A DNA stretch of 64,000 bases from DASZIT01 sp963819695 (GCA_963819695.1 CAWFXD010000001.1:1674001-1738000); one strand, 5' to 3'; shown: positions 42,713 through 51,546, numbered from the stretch's first letter. Notes: generated by a model from the sequence alone, not told the origin. Numbers and translations: made by a program.

Positions 42713-44629
42713 CTACCCGGCCGGTGCCGATTCAGCCCTGGATCGATCGGAGCCGACCCCGGTATCCACAGCCTGCGGTGCCGGATGGGACGGTTCGGGG
42801 CCCGGATCGACGGGCTCCTGACGTTGGGACTCCCGCCACCGGTGCATCCCGATGAGGCAGAGGGTAGTCACCAGGGGCACCCCCAGGAAGAAGATGCCGG
42901 AACGGACGAACTCCTCGGAGTCGAATTGCGATTCGAGGAGGGTCTGTGACTTGGCGTCGTGGAGGCTCGAGTAGAAGAGCACCGCCGAGCTCACCAGGAG
43001 GATGTACCCCGCGAAGAGCATGACCCGGGCGTCGCGGGGGAACCACTTGCTGTGCAGGTTGGTCACTCCCTCCCCGGAGGCAGCGAGCTCCCACAGCAGG
43101 GCGACCACCAGGACCACGGCAGCAAAGAGGGCGACTCGGCCCGTCGTGTCGGTGGTCTTCCCGAAGAGCGAATCGATCCAGACCAGGATCTGCAGGCTGA
43201 CCGTCAGGGTCACCAGGAGAGCGATCGGGGTCATGAGCCGGCGCAGGCTCTTGTTGGCCACGGCGTAGATGACGAGGAGGATCGTCACCATGGCCGCCAC
43301 CGCTTTGAGGCCCTCGACGCCCAGATAGGGGGCGTTACTGACAATATCCTGCGTCGTGCCGGTCGAATGCAGGCCGAACGGATGGATCACCGTCCCGATG
43401 TCCTCCAGTCCGGTCAGGGCATCGATGAGGCCGATGATCACCAGGAAGCAGCCGGCGGCGACCAACCGGCCCGACAGCCGTTTGCGCAAGGCCACCAGGG
43501 CGACCAAGGCGATGACGCCGACGATCAGCCAGAAGGTGGCCGTGACTCCGGAAACCTTGCTGTCGAAGAGTGGGTCATCGCTACCCAACCGGCGCTGGGC
43601 GATGTAGGCGACGAGGGAATCGGCTCCGGCCACGATGGCCAACACCGCGAAGGGCAGATGGTGCGGCCAGCCGTCAAGCGGTTTGGCCACCAGGTAGAGG
43701 AGGACCGCGCCCAAGAGGACGGCCCCACCCAGGAGGAGCTCCTCCCGGAGACCCCCGCCCGCGTCGGAGGTGGCGGTGCGTAGGCCGTCCCAGAGGATGA
43801 GCCCGGCGGCGGCGATGGTGACCCCGGCAAAGGCCCACTGGCCGGTTGAGTTGCGGATGCGGCGGCCCAGACGGGTCACACTGAAGTTGGCCCAGTCGCC
43901 GAAGTCGGAGCCGGCGAGGACGAGCACCGGGATCAGGAAGAGCTCGATGTTGTAGAGCTGGTCGGCGAAGTCGTCGGAGAAAACGTCGACGTGACCGGCG
44001 GCCTTGTTGCCGAGCCAGACGGTCAGGTAGATGCCGCCCACCACGAGGATCATGACGGCCGGCAGAATGCGTCGGAACAGACCCCACCGGCTGGTGGTGG
44101 CCACGGCCTTGGGATCGTCCCAGAAGCGCCCCCGGTCCTCCGGGAACCAGGTGACGACGGCCAGGACGATGACGAGGGCGACGAGGGCGACGGTGATGCC
44201 CCGGGTCGGTCCGCTCACATCTGTGAGAGCGTCACGCTCGGCCCACATGGCCCACAAGAAGATGCCCACGATGGCCGCCCGGACGGCCCACCCGGAGCGA
44301 TAGGTGCCGGCCAGCAGGAGGCCCCAGGCAACACAGGCGAACACAACGGAGAACACCAGGACAAGGATGGAGGTGGTCGCGGTCGTCTCGGCGAAGTTGT
44401 CGCTGACGATCCGGGGTAGATGGGCGTTGCGCTCGAAGACCAAGATGGCGGCCACCAGGAGCTGGGCCACGACCGCCCCGAGGAGGAACTTCGTCTCGAA
44501 CCGCAGGGATCGGACGTGCAGGAACCGCTCGCTGATGGCGTCCCGCAGCCGGTCGGACTCGTGTACCTCGCCGTGTTCCCCCGGGGGCCCGACGACCGGT
44601 CCGCCTGCCACCGCCACCGGGTCCGCCAT
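42713..44629 (-). CDS. Large polytopic membrane protein of unknown function
   Basis: 638 residues from an ATG with GGAGG seven bases upstream. After a soluble N-terminus (about 55 residues), 14 or more hydrophobic segments follow, for example LLGAVVAQLLVAAILVF, TSILVLVFSVVFACVAWGLL, ILPAVMILVVGGIYLTVWLG and VVLVVALLWELAASG. The C-terminus is hydrophilic. No transporter signature is visible to me. Longer in-frame starts up to 44830 exist but lack ribosome sites. Confidence 0.75.
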   Translation of the reverse strand: MADPVAVAGGPVVGPPGEHGEVHESDRLRDAISERFLHVRSLRFETKFLLGAVVAQLLVAAILVFERNAHLPRIVSDNFAETTATTSILVLVFSVVFACVAWGLLLAGTYRSGWAVRAAIVGIFLWAMWAERDALTDVSGPTRGITVALVALVIVLAVVTWFPEDRGRFWDDPKAVATTSRWGLFRRILPAVMILVVGGIYLTVWLGNKAAGHVDVFSDDFADQLYNIELFLIPVLVLAGSDFGDWANFSVTRLGRRIRNSTGQWAFAGVTIAAAGLILWDGLRTATSDAGGGLREELLLGGAVLLGAVLLYLVAKPLDGWPHHLPFAVLAIVAGADSLVAYIAQRRLGSDDPLFDSKVSGVTATFWLIVGVIALVALVALRKRLSGRLVAAGCFLVIIGLIDALTGLEDIGTVIHPFGLHSTGTTQDIVSNAPYLGVEGLKAVAAMVTILLVIYAVANKSLRRLMTPIALLVTLTVSLQILVWIDSLFGKTTDTTGRVALFAAVVLVVALLWELAASGEGVTNLHSKWFPRDARVMLFAGYILLVSSAVLFYSSLHDAKSQTLLESQFDSEEFVRSGIFFLGVPLVTTLCLIGMHRWRESQRQEPVDPGPEPSHPAPQAVDTGVGSDRSRAESAPAG

Positions 44630-44759
44630 CGTCGTGCCTCCATTCGTCGGGCCTTCCGGCCGGTCGAAGTGCCGAGAGCGTAATGCAATCGGTCTTGGGC
44701 GACCTGAGTTTCCCAATTGATGGCACGTCGGGTGGGCCACCAGACCCGGTAGTTGTCCC

Positions 44760-45026
44760 TTAAGGTCGCCGGCGGTGGGATTTATCGATCGTCTCGGCCA
44801 GGGCGCCACCAAGGCCGATGACCACGGCAAGGATCATCATGAACAGCGGCACGCTGGCCAACCCAGCAAGAAGGGCGACGACCACATCGATAGCCGAATG
44901 GGAATGGTCACCGTAGACAAGCACCAGCGCGCCGATGGCCAATCCACCTGCGAACCCGACAGGTAGGAAGATGTGAGCGGGGTGCTCGTTGTAGTAATTC
45001 GACACGTTTTCGCGGCGCCTGCCCAT
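44760..45026 (-). CDS. Small membrane protein
   Basis: 88 residues with two or three hydrophobic segments (IFLPVGFAGGLAIGALVLVY, VVVALLAGLASVPLFMMILA) and a basic C-terminus. TAGCCT lies seven bases before the ATG, indicating a leaderless transcript. It is about 130 bases upstream of the large membrane protein gene on the same strand. Function unknown. Confidence 0.7.
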   Translation of the reverse strand: MGRRRENVSNYYNEHPAHIFLPVGFAGGLAIGALVLVYGDHSHSAIDVVVALLAGLASVPLFMMILAVVIGLGGALAETIDKSHRRRP

Positions 45027-45166
45027 CTCGAAGAGGCTACCGAACAGATCCTCGAAGGCTTGGCCGGGGTAATGAAAACCGCTGGAAACCCTTCGCCTGC
45101 CCTACTACGCTCCCGTCCTGGCGGCGGACGGTGGACGGTCTAGCGCCCGGGACGCCTGGAGGAACC

Positions 45167-45931
45167 ATGAACGAAATGTCCGGCGAAGAGCTCCAGATGA
45201 ACCAGCAGGCCGCGGGTGTCGCGACAACCGTGCTCGGCCAACCGGTAATTGCCGCGACCAGGTGCGAACAGGTGACCACGGACATGATGGCTGGGGCCGC
45301 CGGGGTCGGCAAAATCAACCGCGGCATGATGAGGGGCATGAAGTCGATGAGCAAGGTGATGATGCCGAGTGTCGGAGGCATGTCGAAGGAACTGGAAGGC
45401 GCCGGGCTTCCGAAGAGCTTCGTCCTCGCCGCCACTGACACTGAGGTCCACGCTATCGAGGACAAGCACGATGGCGGCAAGCTCGTCGCCGGCAAGGTCC
45501 TCAAGTCCTGGGACCGCGATGGTTTCCTGGTGAAGCAGAGCCCGGGGGGTTTGAATGCGATGTCGGGCGTGCCCGATGATCGGCAGATCATCATCCTCTA
45601 CCTCCCGATCGAGGGCGGCAAGAACAAGTATCTCAAGGCCGCCGCGCACAACACGGCTGCGGCCGGCTCGCCCGGGATGCCGCACAAACTCGCGATCGGC
45701 AAGGACGCCGCCAGCCAGGGAATCGTCGACGCCCTGGTTACGGCCGGCGCCGCGCCGAACATCATGATCGGCGGGACCAACCTGCAGGACATGATGGCCC
45801 AAGCCGCCGGTGCTGCGGCCGCGGCAGCCGACCCGACCGAGCGCCTAACCAAGCTGGCCGATCTCCACGACCGCGGCGTGCTGTCCGACGATGAGTTCGC
45901 CGCCCAGAAGGCAAAGATCCTCGCCGAGTAG
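45167..45931 (+). CDS. SHOCT-domain protein
   Basis: 254 residues. The last 30 (LTKLADLHDRGVLSDDEFAA, QKAKIL) form a SHOCT helical hairpin, a short oligomerisation or binding module. The main part is unrecognised: a methionine/glycine-rich N-terminus (MMRGMKSMSKVMMPSVGGMS), then a beta-containing region (SFVLAATDTEVHAIEDKHDG) that resembles a PH-like fold (inference). ATG 45167 has GGAGGAA five bases upstream. TACGCT about 60 bases upstream may be its -10. Confidence 0.8.
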   Translation: MNEMSGEELQMNQQAAGVATTVLGQPVIAATRCEQVTTDMMAGAAGVGKINRGMMRGMKSMSKVMMPSVGGMSKELEGAGLPKSFVLAATDTEVHAIEDKHDGGKLVAGKVLKSWDRDGFLVKQSPGGLNAMSGVPDDRQIIILYLPIEGGKNKYLKAAAHNTAAAGSPGMPHKLAIGKDAASQGIVDALVTAGAAPNIMIGGTNLQDMMAQAAGAAAAAADPTERLTKLADLHDRGVLSDDEFAAQKAKILAE

Positions 45932-45987
45932 CAAGCGGAGGTAGTTCCGCGTCGAGGTTGAGGCACTCACGTGCCCCTGGTGAGCGG

Positions 45988-46689
45988 CTAAGCAGAAGTA
46001 GCCCCGCCGGTCTCTTTGACGATCTGCCACATGAGGTCTTGCTCGCCGACCGACATGTGGGGATCCAGGGTCTTCCAGGCAACTACGTCTTGGAGGCTCT
46101 GCTTCACAACGTCGATGTCGAAGGAGCCAAGGAAGCTCTTCACCAAGACCGAGCGAGCCCGGGCGAGGATCGTGCCGAGCAGGCGCCCGGTCGGGACCTC
46201 ACCGGCCGCCATCAAAACCCAGGCCAACGCCACATCGACGGCAGGATCGCCTCGACACGCACCCGTCCAGTCGATGACGACCGGGCCATCGGGGCCCAAC
46301 ATCACATTCAACGGGTGCAGGTCGAGGTGCAGCAGGCGATCCCCACGCCCGACGGGACAATCATCCATCCAGGCAGGTGCAGCCAGCTCATGGAGTTGAC
46401 GATGGAGATCGGCCAATACCCTCCCCTGGGCGGGGATCGTCCATGGTCGCTTCCCGATTGCGGCCACCATGTCCGGGCCCCCGATCCGCTCCATGACCAT
46501 GTCGAGGCCGTCGTCGCTGACCTCCTCGACCGCAGGTACCGGGTAACCCTGCGATCGGACATACTCCATGACCCGGGCCTCTTCAGTCAGCGAGCGGCCG
46601 GCCCGAGAGCGTCGAAGCACGAGCCCAGGGCCGTACTCGAAGATGTCGGCGTCTCGACCCGCCGCCAACCGAGGTCCTGGCTCCTTCAT
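45988..46689 (-). CDS. Aminoglycoside phosphotransferase-like kinase
   Basis: 233 residues of the APH/choline kinase fold. Catalytic loop LLHLDLHPLNVMLG (HxDxxxxN) and metal-binding VVIDWTGACRGDPAVDVA are clear; the N-lobe is FEYGPGLVLRRSRAGRSL with EARVMEYVRSQGYPVPAVEE. It phosphorylates a small-molecule hydroxyl; resistance should not be assumed. GTG 46713 is an alternative start. Confidence 0.85.
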   Translation of the reverse strand: MKEPGPRLAAGRDADIFEYGPGLVLRRSRAGRSLTEEARVMEYVRSQGYPVPAVEEVSDDGLDMVMERIGGPDMVAAIGKRPWTIPAQGRVLADLHRQLHELAAPAWMDDCPVGRGDRLLHLDLHPLNVMLGPDGPVVIDWTGACRGDPAVDVALAWVLMAAGEVPTGRLLGTILARARSVLVKSFLGSFDIDVVKQSLQDVVAWKTLDPHMSVGEQDLMWQIVKETGGATSA

Positions 46690-46737
46690 GGGTCCGATGC
46701 AGCCACGGTCCACCTCATTCGGGGGTTGGTTGTCTCC

Positions 46738-46935
46738 CTAGCGCCGGCGCCGGGATCCCTGAAGCCCGAGCGCCCGCAGAAACGATCCGGTGACCGAGTT
46801 CGTCTTGCGGTAGATGGCGCGCCGGGCATACCGCTTCGCCCCGCCCTCTATCCCGCCGTGCTCGACGGCTTCGACATTGCCAAGATCCCGGGCGGCTCGA
46901 TAGAGCTGACTGCGGAGTGATTTTCTGCGTGCCAT
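46738..46935 (-). CDS. Small basic conserved actinobacterial protein
   Basis: 65 residues (MARRKSLRSQLYRAARDLGN, VEAVEHGGIEGGAKRYARRA, then a basic end LGLQGSRRRR). GGAGG lies six bases before the ATG. Similar short basic proteins beginning with a KSLRSQLYRAAR-type segment are frequent in actinobacterial genomes. The charge suggests nucleic acid binding; function unknown. Confidence 0.7.
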   Translation of the reverse strand: MARRKSLRSQLYRAARDLGNVEAVEHGGIEGGAKRYARRAIYRKTNSVTGSFLRALGLQGSRRRR

Positions 46936-47063
46936 GACCACCCTCCGATTCGCTGCAACCGGTCTACTACACCGGGTCATCTCCGTTACGGCCGCGATTT
47001 GCCCTGAGCGCAGGCGGTGGCGCCAAGGTGAGAGCCAGGCAACTCTTCGCATAGGGTCACCGC

Positions 47064-47582
47064 ATGGCCATCTACCAGCTGGGCGAACTGATTCCCAACG
47101 TCGACCCCGAGGCGTACGTGCACCCAGATGCCGTCGTCATTGGGGACGTGACCATCGGTCCCGAATCGACCATATGGCCGAGCGCGGTCCTGCGGGGGGA
47201 CTACGGCACCATCACCATCGGCGCCCGTTCCTCGGTACAGGACGGAACCGTCATCCACGCCGGCCCCGGATTCCCGACCACAGTGGGGGATGGTTGCGTG
47301 ATCGGCCACCTGGCCCATCTCGAGGGCTGCACCCTCCATGACGATTCCCTGGTGGGTTCGGGCTCGGTGGTGCTGCACCATGCAATCATCGAGTCCGGCG
47401 CCACCGTCGGCGCCAATGCCGTCGTTCCCAACCGCATGGTGGTGCCGGCTGACGCGTTGGCGGTGGGCGTTCCCGCCGTCATCAAACCGGGGAAGTCGGA
47501 CGCCGCCCTCATCCGTCTCTCGGCCGGCGAATACGTGAAGAACGGCCGAAACTTCAGGGAGCACCTGACCCGTATCGACTGA
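47064..47582 (+). CDS. Gamma-carbonic anhydrase family protein
   Basis: 172 residues forming a left-handed beta-helix of hexapeptide repeats (VVIGDVTIGPESTIWPSAVL, then RGDYGTITIGARSSVQDG). The three zinc histidines are seen in VIHAGPGF and IGHLAHLEGC. Members hydrate CO2 or act as related acyltransferase-like proteins. TAGGGT lies six bases before the ATG, so it is probably leaderless. Confidence 0.9.
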   Translation: MAIYQLGELIPNVDPEAYVHPDAVVIGDVTIGPESTIWPSAVLRGDYGTITIGARSSVQDGTVIHAGPGFPTTVGDGCVIGHLAHLEGCTLHDDSLVGSGSVVLHHAIIESGATVGANAVVPNRMVVPADALAVGVPAVIKPGKSDAALIRLSAGEYVKNGRNFREHLTRID

Positions 47583-47650
47583 CGCTCGGCGGGTCATCGA
47601 ACCCGGAGACCATCCCCGCACTACCCAGGTGGACACGACAGAATCGATCC

Positions 47651-48626
47651 ATGCAGGGAACCATCACCCAGGACGGCAACACGGTGGCGGCCACCCGGGA
47701 CCTCATCAATCAGCGTCTTGCCTCCAATACCTTCTTTTGGCTCGATCTCGACGGCGTGGACAACGAAGCTCACGACGTCCTCCTCACGTCATTTCGTATC
47801 CACCATCTGGCGGCCGATGACGCCCAGCATTTCGGCCAGCGCCCGAAAGTCGAGGATTACGACAACTTCACCTACATGGTGGTCCACGGAGCCGGCCTCG
47901 ACGGCAAGGGAACCCTCGAAGTCCACTTCATCATCTCCGACAACTACGTGGTCACCGTGCACCAGGGCGGGTGCCCGGCGCTGGACTCCGTTGCACGAAC
48001 GGCTGGGAAGGCGCACCCCCGACCATGTGGTCACACCTCAGTTCACCGTGCTCTACGTGATGATCGACAATCTGGTGGACAGCTTCTTCCCGTTTCTCGA
48101 CCTGTTCGACACCCAGATCGATGATCTCGAGGACGCCATCCTGATCAATCCCACCGAACAACAACTCGGGACATTGTTCGACTTGAAGCGCAACCTGATT
48201 TCGGTCCGGAAGGTGGTGACTCCGCAACGGGACATGTTTGCCGGGATCATTTCCGGGGTCACCACGATCCCCGGAGTCACCGATGAAGGACAACGGTACT
48301 TGCGGGACATCTACGACCACCTGATCCGCATCGGCGATCTTGTCGATGGCTACCGTGATCTGCTGAGCGGAACTCTCGACACCCACCTCTCCACGGTGTC
48401 GAACCGGCTCAACGTGGTGATGAAGCAACTGACCATCATCGCCACCATCTTCCTGCCCCTCACCTTCATCACCGGGTTCTTCGGTCAGAATTTCGCCTGG
48501 TTGGTCACCCGGATCACCACCGGGTGGGCATTCTTGATCTTTGCCATCTTCTTTGAGGTGCTCTGTGCGGTCGCCTTGGCCATCTACTTCCGCAAGAAGG
48601 GGTGGCTCGGCGCCAACTCCGGTTAG
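47651..48626 (+). CDS. CorA-like divalent cation transporter, frameshifted
   Basis: About 324 residues after correction. The cytoplasmic N-domain (NTFFWLDLDGVDNEAHDVLL, DNFTYMVVHGAGLDGKGTLE) runs in one frame up to GGCPALDS. LHERLGRRTPDHVVTPQFTV and the rest continue in the next. Removing one C from the CC at 47988-47989 joins them. Two C-terminal helices follow (LTIIATIFLPLTFITGFFGQ, TGWAFLIFAIFFEVLCAVAL). The pore-mouth motif, normally GMN, reads GQN, so selectivity for Mg is uncertain. Confidence 0.82.
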
Positions 48627-48631
48627 GACAT

Positions 48632-48907
48632 TCAGTTCGATCCGTCCCCGAACACCGCCTTCCATGATCGCCATGACATCACCGAGAGGGCCGAACACGC
48701 CGAGAGCAGTGATGCTGCCCCCAGAAAGCTCCCCACCGATGCCACCGAGAGAGCGGATCCGATGGAGCCGATGGACAGAATCGATCCCACCGATCCGATG
48801 GAAAGGATCGATCCCTTCGAGTTGATCGAGAGCACGGAGTCGGTCGAGTTCACCGACCAGCGAGACGTGCCTTCCGGAAGACCAAGCTTTGCCATGGCCT
48901 TCATCAT
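48632..48907 (-). CDS. Short serine/isoleucine solenoid-like repeat protein
   Basis: 91 residues. After LGLPEGTSRWSVNSTDSVLS the sequence is a periodic run of S-[IV]-x-S-x-G units (INSKGSILSIGSVGSILSIG, then SIGSALSVASVGS), followed by alanine/serine-rich LGAASLLSACSALSV and an ending with SWRSW. The roughly six-residue period with alternating Ser and Ile/Leu looks like a miniature beta-solenoid. It sits 33 bases after a lipoprotein gene on the same strand. Function unknown. Confidence 0.6.
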   Translation of the reverse strand: MMKAMAKLGLPEGTSRWSVNSTDSVLSINSKGSILSIGSVGSILSIGSIGSALSVASVGSFLGAASLLSACSALSVMSWRSWKAVFGDGSN

Positions 48908-48940
48908 GCCCGCCGAGATCCGGGTCTGCCCGGCGGATTT

Positions 48941-49468
48941 CTAGGGCGTGTGAACCCCATTACCGGCAGCGTTGATGACCCACCAGCGCCCGCCGAGGTT
49001 GGTCAGGCCCTGGCCGGTGGCTTGACCCGGAGCCGTGTCCTTTGGCCAGGTGTACAGGGGCCACCCGTTGTAGGTGATCTGCACTGAGCCGTCGGCCCGG
49101 GGTTCGGTGCCCAGGAGCCCGGACTTGATCCCGGGTCCGGCGATTGGAGCTTCGGTACCGGGCGGCAAGGTGAGGGGAGGCCACGCCACCGCACACAGAT
49201 CGGCACACTTCGAGGGTGCGCCCTGGGTGTCGGTGGCGAACTGGTAGAGGGTCAATCCCTCGCCATCCACCAGCACCCCGCCGAGCCCCGAGACGTTCCC
49301 GATCTTGATCTCGTCCGCCGGACCGTTCTCAAGACTCGGCTTCGACCCACCGTAGGGTGTTCGCACGGCGGCGCCCGGGGCCACGCTGCAGGCACCCAGC
49401 AGCCAGGCGCTGACCACGGCGGCACCGATGAGGGACAGGCCGGAACGCCGGCCGGAACCCCGCCTCAT
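48941..49468 (-). CDS. Secreted-repeat lipoprotein (COG4315-like)
   Basis: 175 residues. Signal peptide GLSLIGAAVVSAWLLGACSV with lipobox LGAC. The domain carries GGVLVDGEGLTLYQFATDTQ, CADLCAVAWPPLTLP and ITYNGWPLYTWPKDTAPGQA, then GGRWWVINAAG, the usual two-unit pattern of the secreted repeat family (L[VY]xxxG.TLY.F..D). Function unknown. It starts at an ATGA overlap with the DUF2889 gene. Confidence 0.88.
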   Translation of the reverse strand: MRRGSGRRSGLSLIGAAVVSAWLLGACSVAPGAAVRTPYGGSKPSLENGPADEIKIGNVSGLGGVLVDGEGLTLYQFATDTQGAPSKCADLCAVAWPPLTLPPGTEAPIAGPGIKSGLLGTEPRADGSVQITYNGWPLYTWPKDTAPGQATGQGLTNLGGRWWVINAAGNGVHTP

Positions 49469-50082
49469 GGGTCGGATGGGCCAGGACGACCAGCTTCGAT
49501 GATCTCCTCGAGCGGCGGGCTCGGATAGGCGCCGACACCGGGTCGCCAGCCGACCGCCACCTTCTGTTCGGCAACTCCGCCCTCGGCCCACACGTGACAC
49601 GAGTTTCGTACCCAGGGGCTGGCGGTGCCGATGACCGGGTCGTCCGACTGCTCCAGTGATCTCGCCCGTGCTCGCTTCGACGTCACCGCCTGAACCACGA
49701 CTGGCCCCAACGAACGGGCAAGGTGCTCGAGGTGGGTGCATCCTTTGGGCCCACCAAAGCGATTCTGGACCTCGCGGGTGAATCCCCGGCCGACTTGGAG
49801 GCCGGCCAGGGCCCGGAAGGCGTTGACGATCCCCGGGCACTCGCTATGGGGGAAGACGTGCATCAACGCGTCCGACTCGGTGATGGTCAGGTCCTCGACC
49901 CTCACGCTCACACGAAGCTCCATGTCGTGGACGTGGTGCACCGAACTCCCGTCCGCGGCCCATGGTCGGGTGTCCCGCAGTCGACCGATGATCGTCAGGT
50001 GATCGTCTTCGTCGAATGCCCGGTACTCGATGGACCGTACATGGAGAGGAAGCGCGGCGTTGTCCGGAGGATCGATGGTCAT
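49465..50082 (-). CDS. DUF2889 family protein
   Basis: 205 residues. The family pattern is clear: EYRAFDEDDHLTIIGRLRDT, VHHVHDMELRVSVRVEDLTI, VFPHSECPGIVNAFRALAGL, GRGFTREVQNRFGGPKGCTH then LEHLA. Cys and His in these motifs may bind a metal. Reaction unknown. It overlaps the monooxygenase gene upstream and the lipoprotein gene downstream, both by ATGA, so the three are one translational unit. Confidence 0.85.
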   Translation of the reverse strand: MTIDPPDNAALPLHVRSIEYRAFDEDDHLTIIGRLRDTRPWAADGSSVHHVHDMELRVSVRVEDLTITESDALMHVFPHSECPGIVNAFRALAGLQVGRGFTREVQNRFGGPKGCTHLEHLARSLGPVVVQAVTSKRARARSLEQSDDPVIGTASPWVRNSCHVWAEGGVAEQKVAVGWRPGVGAYPSPPLEEIIEAGRPGPSDP

Positions 50083-50420
50083 ACCGGTCGAGGCAGATCG
50101 ACAACCTCGTAGGACCACAGTTCGCTATGGGTACCGACCGGTGGGGGAGCCGAACCGTCCGGATCCGTCCCGGCCTTTTCAGACGGACCCCGGTGGCCGT
50201 GGGCGAACGCCGGCGACGACACCCAGGCGTTGAACGACCCCTCGTCCCTCCACCGGGTGATCACCAACCAGGTACCCCGGTCATCGTTGGGCCGCATCAG
50301 TTCGAACCCCTCGAAGCCATCGGCGTCATCGACCGCGCCGGCACGGTTGGCGAACCGGCGGGCCAACTCGTCACCCGATCCCTCCCGCACGGTGATGGCG
50401 TTGATCTTCACGACTGTCAT
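50079..50420 (-). CDS. Antibiotic biosynthesis monooxygenase (ABM) domain protein
   Basis: 113 residues: VVKINAITVREGSGDELARR, FEGFELMRPNDDRGTWLVIT, RWRDEGSFNAWVSSPAFA. This is the ferredoxin-like ABM fold shared by heme-degrading MhuD/IsdG enzymes and quinone-forming monooxygenases. The position matches heme-degrading relatives in general shape, but I cannot choose among them. AATGAT lies six bases before the ATG. It is the first gene of the four-gene minus-strand cluster. Confidence 0.82.
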   Translation of the reverse strand: MTVVKINAITVREGSGDELARRFANRAGAVDDADGFEGFELMRPNDDRGTWLVITRWRDEGSFNAWVSSPAFAHGHRGPSEKAGTDPDGSAPPPVGTHSELWSYEVVDLPRPV

Positions 50421-50556
50421 GGCCCGATCATTGTCGCCTGGCCCGGGTGGTCCAAATCCGGAGGCCGCCGCCCTCCACGGCGTCCGGGGCGGGGGCGTCG
50501 TTTCCTATCGGCTGATCACACCGACGTAACTACGCCGGTGTGGTACCCTTACCCCC

Positions 50557-50591
50557 AGGTTGACGTTTATCTGTCGGAGCACGGTCAACCT
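50557..50591 (+). promoter_or_regulatory. Inverted repeat upstream of the MerR gene
   Basis: AGGTTGAC (50557-50564) and GTCAACCT (50584-50591) form a perfect eight-base inverted repeat with a 19-base spacer, 23 bases before the MerR start. A possible -10 (TACCCT, 50543-50548) lies just upstream. It is a plausible site for autoregulation by the MerR protein. Confidence 0.55.
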
Positions 50592-50614
50592 CTTATCGAG
50601 GTGGAGGAACGCCA

Positions 50615-51130
50615 GTGGACTCGAGCCAGAATGATGCCGTCCTTGAAGAGGGCTTCCGGGGACCCCAGGTGTGTTCGCTCGTCGGGATCACCTACCGTCA
50701 GCTCGACTACTGGGCCCGTACCGGCCTGCTACGCCCATCCATCACCGATGCCAACGGGAGCGGGACCCAGCGTCGCTATTCCTATGGGGACGTCATCGAA
50801 CTCAAGGTCATCAAACGACTTCTGGATGCCGGGCTCAAGCTCCAGCAGGCCCGCCAGGCAGTGGAGTGTCTCCGGAGCGACCTCGGTGCCGATCTGTCGT
50901 CCGCCCAGTTGGTGTTGGCGGGTTCCCACTCGGTCCTGGCCCACTCCAACGGGGAGGTTGTCGATCTCCTCGCCGGCGGCCAGGGGGTGTTCAACATCCT
51001 TCCCCTGTCCGGCGTGGTGAAGGAGCTCGAGGCCGCCATCGTCGACATCCAGTTGCCGGAGCCGGCGGGCAGACCGTCTCGGCACCCGGCTGCCGCCTAC
51101 CTGGCCGAGGCCGAGGCTGTCGAACATTGA
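50615..51130 (+). CDS. MerR-family transcriptional regulator (Rv1828/FtsR-like)
   Basis: 171 residues. The winged-helix N-terminus is GPQVCSLVGITYRQLDYWAR, TGLLRPS, then RRYSYGDVIELKVIKRLLDA; a dimerisation helix follows (LKLQQARQAVECLRSD). The long C-terminal part (LVLAGSHSVLAHSNGEVVDL, LAGGQGVFNILPLSGVV) is characteristic of Rv1828-type MerR proteins, which in M. tuberculosis lie near the glycine cleavage genes, as here. GGAGGAA precedes the GTG start by five bases. Confidence 0.9.
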   Translation: MDSSQNDAVLEEGFRGPQVCSLVGITYRQLDYWARTGLLRPSITDANGSGTQRRYSYGDVIELKVIKRLLDAGLKLQQARQAVECLRSDLGADLSSAQLVLAGSHSVLAHSNGEVVDLLAGGQGVFNILPLSGVVKELEAAIVDIQLPEPAGRPSRHPAAAYLAEAEAVEH

Positions 51131-51525
51131 GCCTGGCGACGTCGAGGCTGGAGCATCGGTCACGGACCGGCGCGACCCGTTTCGCCCACGAATCGGAACG
51201 GCGCTTCGCCCGCGTCCTCGACTTCTATGACGTCTCCTGGGAGTACGAGCCGGTCGAGTTCTCGCTCGAGTGGGACGACGACGGACGGACCACCACCGGC
51301 TTCCGTCCGGATTTCTGGCTTCCCGATCTTGGCCTGTTCGTGGAGTTGACCACCCTCAACCAGCGGCACGTCACCAAAAAGAACCGCAAGGTTCGACGGA
51401 TGGGCGAGTTGTATCCAGATGTCCGGATCAAGATCCTCTACCAACGGGACACGCTGGCTTTGCTGGCCAAGTACGGCCTGGCCGGAAGCAGCCCCGGGGA
51501 GTGGGGCACCGTTCGTTCGGCGTGA
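51127..51525 (+). CDS. PD-(D/E)XK nuclease-like hypothetical protein
   Basis: 132 residues from a TTG overlapping the MerR stop by four bases. FAHESERRFARVLDFYDVSW, GFRPDFWLPDLGLFVELTTL and KKNRKVRRMGELYPDVRIKI fit the restriction-endonuclease-like core (Asp in RPDFWLP, Glu in VELT, Lys in VTKKN). Such proteins are common actinobacterial hypotheticals. Nuclease activity is inferred from the motif only. Confidence 0.75.
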   Translation: MSLATSRLEHRSRTGATRFAHESERRFARVLDFYDVSWEYEPVEFSLEWDDDGRTTTGFRPDFWLPDLGLFVELTTLNQRHVTKKNRKVRRMGELYPDVRIKILYQRDTLALLAKYGLAGSSPGEWGTVRSA

Positions 51526-51546
51526 TCGCACCCGTTGGCCCTCCAG

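Noticed and set aside
45988..46689. Antibiotic resistance gene call for the APH-like kinase
   Set aside because: The fold is shared by many metabolic kinases, and nothing in the context points to resistance.
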